64,000 bases of DNA from CAWCDJ01 sp963796485 (GTDB lineage: Bacteria > Acidobacteriota > Terriglobia > Bryobacterales > Bryobacteraceae). Shown here one piece after another: positions 13,950-22,554 of this stretch. The notes beneath the pieces are model-generated. The model was not told where the DNA came from. It saw only the letters and a list, made by a program, of their open reading frames with translations, and did not search any database. A program made the translations under genes and the position numbers. How positions within the stretch are numbered: the first letter of the stretch is position 1; the number at the start of each line of letters is the position of its first letter. The stretch lies in contig CAWCLV010000004.1 in assembly GCA_963796485.1 (NCBI GenBank), forward strand, positions 558,001-622,000, read 5' to 3'.

Positions 13950-16323
13950 TTATTTTCTCTATCGACTTCTCCAGGCGTTTGGGCTGCCTGTCCTGTTTTT
14001 GTATTTCGTCTTCCGTGGCGTGCGGAACCGGAGGTACTGGCAATCCCTGCCGCAGCGCTTCGGATTCCTACCTTCCTCGTTTAGACAGACCGGCCCGGGC
14101 GCAATCTGGTTGCATGCAGTTTCGGTCGGCGAAGTATTGTCGTCCATGGAACTGCTGCGTCGCCTCCGCGCGGAGTTTCCGAACAGCCGCCTGTTCGTTT
14201 CGGCCTCCACGCCGGCAGGGCGAGCCACGGCGGCTGAAAAGCTGCACGGGCTGGCCGACGGCGTCTTCTACGCGCCGGTCGATTACGTTTTCGCCGTTCG
14301 GCGTGTGTTGCGAACCCTGCGGCCGTCAGTCGTAATCGTGGCCGAAACCGAGATCTGGCCGAACCTGTTTCGGGAAACGAAGCGGACGGGCGCGGCCCTC
14401 GCACTGGTCAACGGCAGGATTTCCGACCGGGCCTTTCCGCGTTATCTGCCCTTCCGCCGGTTCTTCGCCTCCGTCCTCCCCCATGCCGATTCGATCCTGG
14501 TGCAAACCGATGCCATCCGCAAACGGTTTATGGCTCTGGGCGCGCCCGATGAGCGAACCCGCACCAGCGGCAACTTCAAGTACGATTTTGACCCGCGCCC
14601 CGCTCCGCCAAACTCGCCCGTCCTCGCATTGATCGCGAAAACGGGACCCGGCCCGGTCTGGATCGCGGCCAGCACCATGCCTCCGGCGGACGCGGGCGAC
14701 CTGGATGAAGACGACGCCGTGATTGCGGCATACCAGGAACTGGCGCCCCGGCATCCCGGCCTGCTCTTCATCCTGGTGCCGCGCAAGCCGGAGCGCTTCG
14801 ATGCGGCCGCGCGCAGGCTGGAGGCGGCCGGGATCTCTTACGTGCGCAGGACGGCGCTCGACGCGCAGGCTCGGGAGCGCCCGTTCGTGCTGCTGCTCGA
14901 TACCATCGGCGAATTGGGCGGGCTGTTCGCGGCCGCGGACGTGGTCTTCATGGGAGGTTCGCTCGCGCGGCGCGGCGGGCATAACACGCTTGAGCCGGCG
15001 CTCTTCGCCAAGCCTGTCGTCACCGGACCGCACATGGAGAATTTCCAGGCGATCGACGACGAATTTCGCGCAGCCGGCGCCTCCGTGCGGATTGAAAACG
15101 CTTCCGAATTGGCGGGCGCGGTGGACCGGCTGCTCGCTGATCCGGCACTCGCTTCTGAAATCGGCCGCCGCGCTCTTGCCTGCGCGGAAGAACGCCGCGG
15201 GGCGACGGCGCGCGCCGTCGAAGAGATCCGCCAACTCCACCGCGCCCACATTCCGCGGTACCGGCCTGCGATGCCCTGGTATGCCACGGCGTGGCTGCTC
15301 TCGCGGGTCTGGCTGGCCGGGGGGCGCAGGAAGCAGGCGTCCGGGCTCCACGCCCGCCGCAAACTCGATGCCCCTGTGATTTCCGTCGGAAATCTCACGA
15401 TGGGCGGTACCGGCAAGACGCCGTGCGTCTTGCGCCTGGCGGAACTGGCGGCCGGGCGCGGGCTGCGTCCGGGTATTCTGACCCGGGGCTACGGACGCGG
15501 CACGCTGGAAAAGAACCTCGTCGTGGCGCCCGGCTCCGCGGTTTGCGCCGAATATTCCGGGGACGAACCGCAGATCTTCATCCGCTCGGGAGTGGCCGCG
15601 GTCGGCATCGGCGCCGACCGGTTCTCCACGGGCAATCTGCTGCTGGAGAAGTTCGGAGTCGACATCCTGCTGCTGGACGACGGCTTTCAGCATTGGAAAC
15701 TGGCACGCGATATCGATATTGTTTTGATCGACGCCTTGAACCCGCTCTCGGGCGGCGGCATTTTTCCGGTCGGACGGCTGCGTGAACCGGTGCAATCGCT
15801 GGCGCGTGCGGATATCATCCTGATCACCCGCAGCCGCTTTTCCGACCTGGCGCCGGCGCTGGAGCAAATGGCTGCCCGGTTGAATCCGAACGCTCCGGTG
15901 TTCCGCGCGGGGGTCGAGCCGCGCGCATGGATAGAGCTTCGCACCGGGCAAAAATATCCTCCGCGGGAACCCCCGTTCGATCGCGCCGCGGCGTTTTGCG
16001 GTGTCGGAAATCCGCACTCATTCCGCAGAACCCTCGCCGCGCTAGGGGTGGAACCGGCGGAGTTTATGGAGTTCGGCGACCATCACCGCTACCGCGTGCA
16101 TGAAATGCGGCGCATCGCGCGAACCGCCCAGGCGCGCCGCGCGACGGCGCTGGTGACCACCGAAAAGGATGCCGTCAACCTGTGCGAAGCCTGCGAGGAT
16201 CTGACCGCGCCGCTCCCGATCTACTGGCTGCAGATCGGGATGGAGATCGAGCGCGAGGACGAGTTCGTGCGGGAGATCGAAGACAGGTTAAACCGCCGCG
16301 CCGGGGCGCAGGGGAAATCATAA
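13933..16323 (+). CDS. waaA-lpxK: WaaA (Kdo transferase)-LpxK (lipid A 4'-kinase) fusion
   Basis: A single 796-residue frame encodes two steps of Kdo-lipid A synthesis at the inner membrane. Residues 1 to about 430 are Kdo transferase: an N-terminal membrane anchor, HAVSVGEVLSSMELLRRL, AETEIWPNLF, LVNGRISD, and the nucleotide-sugar motif GGSLARRGGHNTLEPA. Residues about 440-796 are tetraacyldisaccharide 4'-kinase: LpxK-type membrane-proximal segment PWYATAWLLSRVWLAGG, P-loop VGNLTMGGTGKTP (about 483-495), LTRGYGRG, and DDGFQHWKLARDIDIV (about 580). No stop or start-like break separates the halves. In most bacteria these are separate proteins. I take TTG at 13933 as start (AGAAG upstream, TYFLY-type N-terminus follows). 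The 5' end overlaps the start of the divergent secreted-protein gene by 17 bases. Confidence 0.93.
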   Translation: MKTKGIYFLYRLLQAFGLPVLFLYFVFRGVRNRRYWQSLPQRFGFLPSSFRQTGPGAIWLHAVSVGEVLSSMELLRRLRAEFPNSRLFVSASTPAGRATAAEKLHGLADGVFYAPVDYVFAVRRVLRTLRPSVVIVAETEIWPNLFRETKRTGAALALVNGRISDRAFPRYLPFRRFFASVLPHADSILVQTDAIRKRFMALGAPDERTRTSGNFKYDFDPRPAPPNSPVLALIAKTGPGPVWIAASTMPPADAGDLDEDDAVIAAYQELAPRHPGLLFILVPRKPERFDAAARRLEAAGISYVRRTALDAQARERPFVLLLDTIGELGGLFAAADVVFMGGSLARRGGHNTLEPALFAKPVVTGPHMENFQAIDDEFRAAGASVRIENASELAGAVDRLLADPALASEIGRRALACAEERRGATARAVEEIRQLHRAHIPRYRPAMPWYATAWLLSRVWLAGGRRKQASGLHARRKLDAPVISVGNLTMGGTGKTPCVLRLAELAAGRGLRPGILTRGYGRGTLEKNLVVAPGSAVCAEYSGDEPQIFIRSGVAAVGIGADRFSTGNLLLEKFGVDILLLDDGFQHWKLARDIDIVLIDALNPLSGGGIFPVGRLREPVQSLARADIILITRSRFSDLAPALEQMAARLNPNAPVFRAGVEPRAWIELRTGQKYPPREPPFDRAAAFCGVGNPHSFRRTLAALGVEPAEFMEFGDHHRYRVHEMRRIARTAQARRATALVTTEKDAVNLCEACEDLTAPLPIYWLQIGMEIEREDEFVREIEDRLNRRAGAQGKS

Positions 16324-16360
16324 GAGATTCTCCCTGCGTCCCGGCGGCGCGGCGGCGAAA

Positions 16361-17110
16361 TCAGAAGTTCACAATGGACGCAAAGCCCGCGGGATCCAGA
16401 CTCGCCCCGCCCACCAGCACGCCGTCGATTTCCGGCTGCCCCATTAGCGTTCTGGCGTTGTCCGGCTTCACGCTGCCGCCGTACAGGATACGAACCGCGT
16501 CGGCCGCTTCCTTGCCGAACTTCTCGCGGACCTGCGCGCGGATCACGCGATGCGCATCGGCCGCGATCTCGGGCGTGGCGGTCTTCCCGGTGCCGATGGC
16601 CCAAACCGGCTCATAGGCGATTACGATCTTCGCAAACTGCTGCGGCGTCAGCCCCGCGATGCCTTTCTGGAACTGGCTGACCAGCAGCGCTTCCGTTCTG
16701 CCGCTCTCGCGCTCTTCCAGGCGCTCGCCCACGCAGACGATCGGCGTCAGCCCGAATTCGAGCGCGGACTGCGTGCGCTTCAGCACCGTCTCGTCGGTTT
16801 CGCAGAAGTACTGGCGGCGCTCGCTATGGCCGACAATCGCGTGGCTAACGCCCACGGCGTTGAGCATCGGCCCGGAGATCTCGCCCGTGAATGCGCCTTC
16901 TTTGGCCCAGGCGATGTTCTGCGCGCCCACCTGAATGCGGCTGCCCTTAACGGCGCCAACGGCCGCGGCGAGGTTCGTGAAAGGAGGACAGATCACGACT
17001 TCGCAGTGTTCGGACTTCTCGACCAGCGGCCGGAATTTCTCGAAGAATGCAGTAGTTTCCGCGGGCGTCTTGTACATCTTCCAATTGCCCGCCATGACTG
17101 GTTTTCTCAT
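16361..17110 (-). CDS. tpiA: Triosephosphate isomerase
   Basis: A 249-residue cytosolic enzyme that interconverts dihydroxyacetone phosphate and glyceraldehyde 3-phosphate in glycolysis and gluconeogenesis. All catalytic residues are visible: Lys11 in GNWKMY, His95 in VGHSERR, Glu167 in AYEPVWAIGTG (the flexible loop follows), and the phosphate-binding ILYGGSVKPDN near the C-terminus. Length is standard. The start ATG at 17110 overlaps the stop of the upstream phosphopentomutase gene by the ATGA arrangement, so the two are translationally coupled. The frame is open further upstream but only as an out-of-frame shadow of deoB. It converges on the WaaA-LpxK gene with 37 bases between stops. Confidence 0.97.
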   Translation of the reverse strand: MRKPVMAGNWKMYKTPAETTAFFEKFRPLVEKSEHCEVVICPPFTNLAAAVGAVKGSRIQVGAQNIAWAKEGAFTGEISGPMLNAVGVSHAIVGHSERRQYFCETDETVLKRTQSALEFGLTPIVCVGERLEERESGRTEALLVSQFQKGIAGLTPQQFAKIVIAYEPVWAIGTGKTATPEIAADAHRVIRAQVREKFGKEAADAVRILYGGSVKPDNARTLMGQPEIDGVLVGGASLDPAGFASIVNF

Positions 17111-18291
17111 AGGATTTGCGGTAAGAAACTGGTGCCTTGCCCGATCGCGGTGCCGAAGTTGGCGGCGACGGTCTGGCCGATATCGGAGAGCGACGCGCGC
17201 ACCCCGAGGTTGACGTTGGGCCGCACCGACGGTCCGGTGGCGACCAGGGGAACGTACTCGCGTGTGTGGTCGGTCCCCGGAACGCAGGGGTCGCAGCCGT
17301 GGTCGGCGGTGAAAATGGCGAGGTCGCCCGGCGCCAGCGCCGCCTCGAAACACGGCAGCCACGCGTCGAACTCTTCGAGCGCCGCGCCGTAGCCGGCGAT
17401 ATCGTTGCGATGCCCGTATTGCTGGTCGAAATCCACCAGGTTGACGAAGATCAGGCCGGATGGCGAAGTCTCGATCGCCTCCAGTGTTTTCGCCATGCCC
17501 TCGGCGTTGTTCTTCGTCTTTGACGACTGTCCGATGCCGCGGCCCAGAAACACGTCGAAGATCTTGCCCACGCTGTGCACCGGAACGCCGCGGCTCTCCA
17601 ATTGATCGAGCAGCATCCCTTTCGGAGGCGGCACGGCGTAGTCGTGCCGATTGGCGGTGCGGGTAAAACTGCCGGCGGAACCGGTGAACGGCCGCGCGAT
17701 CACGCGCCCCACCTCGTGCGGGCCGCGCAGGATGTCGCGCGCGATTTCGCAGATCCGGTAAAGCTCCCAAAGCGGAATCACTTCTTCGTGCGCGGCCACC
17801 TGAAACACGCTATCGGCGGAGGTGTAAACAATGGGCGACCCCGTACGCATGTGCTCGGCGCCCAACTCCTGGATGATTTCCGTCCCGGAGGCCGGCTTGT
17901 TGCCGAGCGAACCGCGGCCGGTCCGGCGTTCGAACTCGGTCATGATCTCCGGCGGAAACCCGTTCGGATAGAGGGGAAACGGCTTGGCGAGATGAATTCC
18001 GACCATCTCCCAGTGGCCCGTGGTCGTATCCTTGCCGGGCGATGCCAGGGCGCAGCGTCCAAAGGAACCGGCGGGCAGTTCCGCAGCGGGAATTCCCGCG
18101 AGCGGCTTGATATTGCCGATCCCCAGCCGCGCGAAGTTCGGCAGCCGCAGGCCGCGAAGCCGGGCGATGTTGCCCAACGTGTCCGCGCCCGGGGGATCGC
18201 CGAACCCGGCGGCGTCCGGCATGGCGCCGATCCCTACACTGTCAAGCACAATCCAGATTACGCGCTGAAACACAAACCTCGACTGTAACAT
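17107..18291 (-). CDS. deoB: Phosphopentomutase
   Basis: A 394-residue enzyme of the alkaline-phosphatase superfamily that converts ribose 1-phosphate or deoxyribose 1-phosphate to the 5-phosphates in nucleoside salvage. The N-terminal metal and nucleophile region is IVLDSVGIGAMPDAAGFGD, followed by DTLGNIARL. The phosphothreonine site is in KDTTTGHWEM, and the distal metal ligands lie in VNLVDFDQQYGHRND and FTADHGCDP, TDHTREYVP. Length is normal. The ATG at 18291 is used; a GTG six codons later would also preserve the family N-terminus. Its product can feed glycolysis, which fits coupling to tpiA. It diverges from the corrinoid operon with only 67 bases between starts. Confidence 0.96.
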   Translation of the reverse strand: MLQSRFVFQRVIWIVLDSVGIGAMPDAAGFGDPPGADTLGNIARLRGLRLPNFARLGIGNIKPLAGIPAAELPAGSFGRCALASPGKDTTTGHWEMVGIHLAKPFPLYPNGFPPEIMTEFERRTGRGSLGNKPASGTEIIQELGAEHMRTGSPIVYTSADSVFQVAAHEEVIPLWELYRICEIARDILRGPHEVGRVIARPFTGSAGSFTRTANRHDYAVPPPKGMLLDQLESRGVPVHSVGKIFDVFLGRGIGQSSKTKNNAEGMAKTLEAIETSPSGLIFVNLVDFDQQYGHRNDIAGYGAALEEFDAWLPCFEAALAPGDLAIFTADHGCDPCVPGTDHTREYVPLVATGPSVRPNVNLGVRASLSDIGQTVAANFGTAIGQGTSFLPQIL

Positions 18292-18358
18292 GCCGCCCGA
18301 AAATCAGATGCCGCGTAACCCCACGCCGATTTCGGAGTCCTGATATCTTATAGAGCAT

Positions 18359-18988
18359 ATGGCGGAGCTGCACGAAGCTATCGTCGCCGGGAACGCGAAA
18401 GCGGCGGTGGAAGCCACAAAGCAGGCCCTGGCGGCCGGAACGGACGCGCTGGAGCTGGTGAATCGGGAAATGGTGCCGGCCATGGATGAAGTGGGCCGGC
18501 TTTTCGAATGCGAGGAGTACTTCGTTCCGGAGTTGCTGCTCGCCGCGCGCGCCATGAAGGGCTCGCTCGAGATTCTGCGCCCCCTGCTTGCCGCCAGCGG
18601 CGCCCAGCCGGCGGGCCGCGTGGCCATCGGCACCGTGAAGGGCGACCTCCACGATATCGGCAAGAACCTGGTCGGAGCAATGCTCGAAGGCGCCGGTTTC
18701 GAGGTGATCGATCTGGGCGCGGACGTTTCCGCCGAACGATTCGTGGAAGCGGTGCGGGTCCAGCACGTGGGTGTCATCTGCCTTTCGGCGCTGCTGACGG
18801 TGACCATGCCTTCCATGAAAGCCACCATCGACGCTCTTCGGGAGGCGGGAGTGCGCGACCGCGTGAAAGTACTGGTAGGCGGCGCGCCGGTGACCCAGCG
18901 CTTCGCCGAGCAGATCGGCGCGGACGGTTTCGGCGAGAACGCCACGGCGGCGGTGGCGCTGGCGCGGCGGATGTCGGGCGCGGCATGA
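18359..18988 (+). CDS. Corrinoid (methyl-carrier) protein of a methyltransferase system
   Basis: A 209-residue MtbC/MtaC-type protein that carries a methyl group on the cobalt of a bound corrinoid between two methyltransferases. The N-terminal helical cap domain (about 1-85) contains AMDEVGRLFECEEYFVPELLLAARAM in pieces, as in MetH-type caps. The B12-binding Rossmann domain has the base-off ligand motif GDLHDIGKNLV (Asp96, His98, Gly101), then VIDLGADVSAERF and VLVGGAPVT. It is the first gene of a four-gene operon; the stop overlaps the next start as ATGA. The upstream gap contains a TATCTTATAG element but no clear Shine-Dalgarno. The methyl donor cannot be told from this protein alone. Confidence 0.94.
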   Translation: MAELHEAIVAGNAKAAVEATKQALAAGTDALELVNREMVPAMDEVGRLFECEEYFVPELLLAARAMKGSLEILRPLLAASGAQPAGRVAIGTVKGDLHDIGKNLVGAMLEGAGFEVIDLGADVSAERFVEAVRVQHVGVICLSALLTVTMPSMKATIDALREAGVRDRVKVLVGGAPVTQRFAEQIGADGFGENATAAVALARRMSGAA

Positions 18989-19731
18989 GGCTCAGGCTCA
19001 TCTCCTGCGAAGTGCTCACCCGCGAGATGTGGTTCGCGGCCGCGCGTTCTCCGCACCAGATCGATGCCGAGTTCCTACCCAAGGGCTTGCACGACCTTGG
19101 TGCCAATGCCATGCGCGAGCGCCTGCAGGGGCTCCTCGACCGGCAGTCCGATGTGGCGCACGATGCCACGCTGCTCGGCTACGGACTCTGCGGTACGGGC
19201 GTCGCGGGCCTGACCGCCGTCAAAACCCAACTGGTGATACCCCGCGCGCATGACTGCATCGCGCTGCTGATGGGCAGCCGCGAGCGGTACCAGAATTACT
19301 TCGAAGAAAACCCCGGCGTCTACTTCCGCTCCACGGGCTGGCTGGAACGGGGCGAAGAGCAGGACCAGGAGACCCTGGCCGCGATTCGCGACCGCACCGG
19401 CTCGGGCCAGACTCTGGAACGCCTCATCGAACGCTACGGCGAGGACAACGGCCGCTACCTCTATGACGAGTTGACTGCGTACCGGCGGACCTACCGGCAG
19501 ATCAGCTACATCTCGACCGGTGTGGAACCGGACGGCAGCTTCGAGGAGCGCGCGCGCCAGGAAGCCGCCTCGCACAACTGGAAATTCGAGTGCATTGCGG
19601 GCAGCCTCGAACTGTTCGAGAAGCTGGTGTTCGGCCAATGGGACGAGCGGGATTTTCTGGTGGTCCCGCCCGGATGGCGAATCACGGCGACCTATGACCG
19701 GGACGTGATCGGCATGGAGCCGGCCGCATGA
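18985..19731 (+). CDS. DUF1638 protein of the corrinoid operon
   Basis: A 248-residue cytosolic protein of the DUF1638 family, whose members are usually found beside corrinoid proteins and methyltransferases; the biochemical role is not established. Visible family landmarks are LRLISCEVLTREMW at the start, YGLCGTGVAGL (about 59-69), VIPRAHDCIALLMGSRERY (about 77-95), NPGVYFRSTGWLER, and a C-terminal WDERDFLVVPPGWRI. Several Cys and His residues in these blocks could bind a metal or corrinoid. It overlaps the corrinoid-protein gene by four bases at the 5' end and the methyltransferase gene by four bases at the 3' end (ATGA both times), so stoichiometric co-expression is likely. Confidence 0.88.
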   Translation: MRLRLISCEVLTREMWFAAARSPHQIDAEFLPKGLHDLGANAMRERLQGLLDRQSDVAHDATLLGYGLCGTGVAGLTAVKTQLVIPRAHDCIALLMGSRERYQNYFEENPGVYFRSTGWLERGEEQDQETLAAIRDRTGSGQTLERLIERYGEDNGRYLYDELTAYRRTYRQISYISTGVEPDGSFEERARQEAASHNWKFECIAGSLELFEKLVFGQWDERDFLVVPPGWRITATYDRDVIGMEPAA

Positions 19732-20735
19732 CCGGGCGCGAGCGGGTAGAGGCCATGCTGCGCGGAGAGGCGCCCGATCATCTGCCCCTCATGCCCATCA
19801 CGATGATGCGGGCGGCCGAGCAGATCGGAGCCAGGTATCGCGATTATGCCGGCGACCACCGCGTGCTGGCGGAGGCGCAGGTCGCGACTGCCGAAGCCTT
19901 CGGGTTCGACTACGTTTCGGCCATCTCCGACCCGGCCCGCGAGGCCAGCGACCTCGGCGCCGCCATCCAGTGGTTCGACAATCAGCCGCCGGCGGTGATC
20001 GAAGAGCGTGCGCTGCTTGCCGAAAAAAGCCGCCTGGCCAGGTTGACGGTGCCCGACCCCTCGGCGGGCCGTCGCATGTCCGACCGCGTGGAAGCGGTAC
20101 GGCTGCTGCGCCAGCGCGCGGGCTCCCACTTGATTGTCGAAGGCTGGGTGGAAGGCCCCTGCGCCATGAGCGCCGACCTGCGCGGAGTGAACACCCTGAT
20201 GCTGGATTTCTTCGACGACCCCGCTTTCGTGCGCGACCTGTTCGCCTTCACGGTGGAGATGGAAATCCGGTTCGCCCGCGCACAGATCGAGGCGGGCGCG
20301 GATCTGATCGGCGTGGGGGATGCGGCGGCATCGCTGATCGGGCCTCAGTTTTATACCGAGTTCGTCCAACCATTCGAGTGCCGGCTCGTACGCGCGATTC
20401 AGGAATCGGGCGCCCGCGTCCGGCTGCACATCTGCGGCAAGACCCGGCGCCTCTATCGCGGTATGGGGGCGGCCGGGGCGGAGATCGTCGATCTCGATTT
20501 CATGAACCCGATGGATGAAGCGCGGCAGCAGATGGGGCCGGCACAAGTGTTGCTGGGGAATCTCGACCCCGTTCGCGTGATGCGCGACGGCACGCCCGAA
20601 GAGGTGGAAGCCGGGTTCGCGGCGTGCCACAGGCAGTCGGGGCCGCGGTACATCGTCGGCGCGGGTTGCGAACTTCCGGCGGGCACTCCGGCGTGCAATA
20701 TCGAAGCCGCGGCGCGGTACGCGCGGTCGCACTGA
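19728..20735 (+). CDS. UroD-fold corrinoid methyltransferase (MtbA/MtaA-like)
   Basis: A 335-residue zinc methyltransferase of the uroporphyrinogen-decarboxylase superfamily. It begins MTGRERVEAMLRGEAPDHLP, as in MtaA/MtbA relatives. Putative zinc ligands are the His-x-Cys in RLHICGKT (about 233) and the Cys of VGAGCELP (about 311), the arrangement used by CH3-corrinoid:coenzyme M and related methyltransferases. Intervening family blocks are VEGWVEGPCAMSADLRG and LIGVGDAAASLIGPQFYTEF. It either demethylates a substrate onto the corrinoid or passes the methyl on to an acceptor such as tetrahydrofolate; the sequence does not decide. The ATG overlaps the DUF1638 stop, and the RACo gene starts one base after its stop. 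Confidence 0.9.
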   Translation: MTGRERVEAMLRGEAPDHLPLMPITMMRAAEQIGARYRDYAGDHRVLAEAQVATAEAFGFDYVSAISDPAREASDLGAAIQWFDNQPPAVIEERALLAEKSRLARLTVPDPSAGRRMSDRVEAVRLLRQRAGSHLIVEGWVEGPCAMSADLRGVNTLMLDFFDDPAFVRDLFAFTVEMEIRFARAQIEAGADLIGVGDAAASLIGPQFYTEFVQPFECRLVRAIQESGARVRLHICGKTRRLYRGMGAAGAEIVDLDFMNPMDEARQQMGPAQVLLGNLDPVRVMRDGTPEEVEAGFAACHRQSGPRYIVGAGCELPAGTPACNIEAAARYARSH

Positions 20736-20736
20736 G

Positions 20737-22203
20737 ATGCGCGTATCCGCCGATCCCGGCACGAAGCTCGAATCCATTCTCGCCGCGCGCGGCATGGAGT
20801 TTCCGTGCGGCGGCGCCGGCATCTGCCGCGGCTGCCGCGTGCGGGTGCTGGAAGGGCGGCTGGCCATCACGGCCGAGATGCAGCAGGTTTTCAGCGAGGC
20901 CGAACTGCGCGACGGCTGGCGCCTGGCCTGCTGCTCGGTGGTCGAGGGCCCCCTGGTTTTGGAGATCCCGCAATGGGACACGCCGGTTCTGAGCGACGAC
21001 ACTCCGCTCGCGTTCGAACCTGCCGAGGGAATCGGCATCGCGATCGACCTCGGCACCACGACTCTGGTCGCGCAATCCGTGGATCTGCGGAGCGGCGCGG
21101 TGCTCGGCGTGGAGACCGGGCTCAACCCGCAGGCGGCGCACGGCGCGGACGTGATGACGCGGATCGAATTCGCGCTGTCGGGCGGCGCGGCGGAACTGGC
21201 GCACTCGATCCGCGAATGCCTCGGCGGCATGATTGCGTGCCTGCCTGGACACGCGGACGCGCACACGGTGCTGCTCGCGGGCAATACGGCGATGCACCAC
21301 CTCTTTTGCGGGATCGACGTGACTCCGCTGGCCGCCGTGCCGTTCCGCCCGTCGAACGATGGCGAACAGGTGCTGGCCGTTCCCGAACTCGGGTGGCGCC
21401 TGCCGGAAGCAGCGGCCGTCCGTTTCCTGCCGTGCCTCGGCGGCTTCGTCGGCTCCGACCTGCTCGCCGGCATCCTCGCCACCGGGATTCACAAAAGTAC
21501 GGAGTTACGCGCGCTCATCGACCTCGGGACCAACGGCGAGATCGTGCTGGGGAAAGCCGGGCGGATTTTGTGCGCCTCCGCTGCGGCCGGCCCGGCGTTC
21601 GAGGCGGGACGCATCCGCATGGGCATGCGTGCCGCTGCCGGCGCGATCTCTCACGTGGTGGTGCGCGGCGGAGCTTTCGAGTGCCGCACCGTCGGCGATG
21701 GGCCGCCGCAGGGCATCTGCGGCAGCGGCCTGGTGGACGCCGTGGCGGCAGGCCTCGAATCGGGAGCCATTCTGCCGAACGGCCGCCTGGCCGGAGGCCG
21801 GCGCGAGCTTGAATTGTCCGGCCCCGTGCGGATTACCCAGCAGGACATTCGCGAGCTGCAGTTGGCCAAGGGCGCGATCGCCGCGGGACTGCGGCTCCTG
21901 GCCGAGCGCTGGGGCGCGAGCCTCGAGGAAATCCAGACGGTCTACCTGGCCGGCGCATTCGGAAATTACGTGCGCATGGAGAGCGCCCGCCGCATCGGCC
22001 TGCTGGAAGTCGCGCCCGAGCGCGTAGTCCCCTCCGGCAATACGGCGTTGCGCGGCGCGAAAATGGCGTTGCTGGGCCAGGCGGCCGAGATCCGCGCAAT
22101 CACCGGGCACGTGCCGCTCGCGGAAGATCCGCGTTTTCAGGACACGTTCGTGGAGTGCTTGAGCCTCAGCCACCGGGAGAGCTTGGTTGAAAAGAATTCT
22201 TAA
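20737..22203 (+). CDS. RACo-type ferredoxin-ASKHA reductive activator of corrinoid proteins
   Basis: A 488-residue member of the RACo/DUF4445 family, which uses ATP to drive electron transfer from a [2Fe-2S] cluster and rescue the inactive Co(II) corrinoid to Co(I). The ferredoxin domain has Cys24, Cys30 and Cys33 in PCGGAGICRGCRV and a fourth Cys at 65 or 66. The ASKHA ATPase domain starts at GIAIDLGTTTLVAQS (about 99-113), with LLAGNTAMHHLFCG, LIDLGTNGEIVLG, QGICGSGLVDAVAAGL and YLAGAFGNYV following in the usual order. It is shorter than some RACo proteins, lacking a long linker. As the last gene of the corrinoid operon it strongly supports a catabolic methyl-transfer role for the set. Confidence 0.93.
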   Translation: MRVSADPGTKLESILAARGMEFPCGGAGICRGCRVRVLEGRLAITAEMQQVFSEAELRDGWRLACCSVVEGPLVLEIPQWDTPVLSDDTPLAFEPAEGIGIAIDLGTTTLVAQSVDLRSGAVLGVETGLNPQAAHGADVMTRIEFALSGGAAELAHSIRECLGGMIACLPGHADAHTVLLAGNTAMHHLFCGIDVTPLAAVPFRPSNDGEQVLAVPELGWRLPEAAAVRFLPCLGGFVGSDLLAGILATGIHKSTELRALIDLGTNGEIVLGKAGRILCASAAAGPAFEAGRIRMGMRAAAGAISHVVVRGGAFECRTVGDGPPQGICGSGLVDAVAAGLESGAILPNGRLAGGRRELELSGPVRITQQDIRELQLAKGAIAAGLRLLAERWGASLEEIQTVYLAGAFGNYVRMESARRIGLLEVAPERVVPSGNTALRGAKMALLGQAAEIRAITGHVPLAEDPRFQDTFVECLSLSHRESLVEKNS

Positions 22204-22225
22204 TCGACGGTAGGCGGTCGCCTGA

Positions 22226-22554
22226 TCAGCGGACTTGAAACCCGACAACGACGATCGCGCCGCAACCAATAGTATGCAGCGCAACCTTCGCCCTGGGAAC
22301 GAGAGCGGCCAGAACGCGCAACCGGTTCGTGGCCGCACAGAGGATCAGGATGAACAGCTTGCGCCCGCGCAGGTTCTGTTGATTTGGCATGTTCTGATCG
22401 ACCGTGATCAGCACGTCAAATCCTCCGGCCTCTGCCGAATCGAGGAGTCGGCCGTTTTTCAATCCAGCGAATCCGGCAAACCTCGCGGTTTCACACGTAT
22501 GTTCGGAAAACGAGACAGCCGCTCATCGACGCATTCGTCGAACAGCAGTTTCAT
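22226..22554 (-). pseudogene. DUF5615 (PIN-like toxin-type) gene with a one-base frameshift
   Basis: The product would be a roughly 109-residue PIN-like nuclease-type protein (DUF5615), the usual partner of DUF433 proteins. The 5' frame encodes MKLLFDECVDERLSRF with the first acidic metal ligands. The 3' frame continues HTCETARFAGFAGLKNG, LLDSAEAGGFDVLITVDQNM and NQQNLRGRKLFILIL, which is the rest of the family. The two frames join at a run of four A (22507-22510; T on the coding strand), where one more base would restore continuity. This is either a real inactivation or a sequencing error. The ATG at 22554 overlaps the DUF433 stop as ATGA. It converges on the RACo gene with 22 bases between. 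Confidence 0.8.

Noticed and set aside
18359..22203. Calling the operon a methionine-synthase or methanogenesis module
   Set aside because: There is no MetH-type folate or homocysteine domain and no coenzyme M gene; the RACo partner points to a corrinoid demethylation-type system with unknown substrate.
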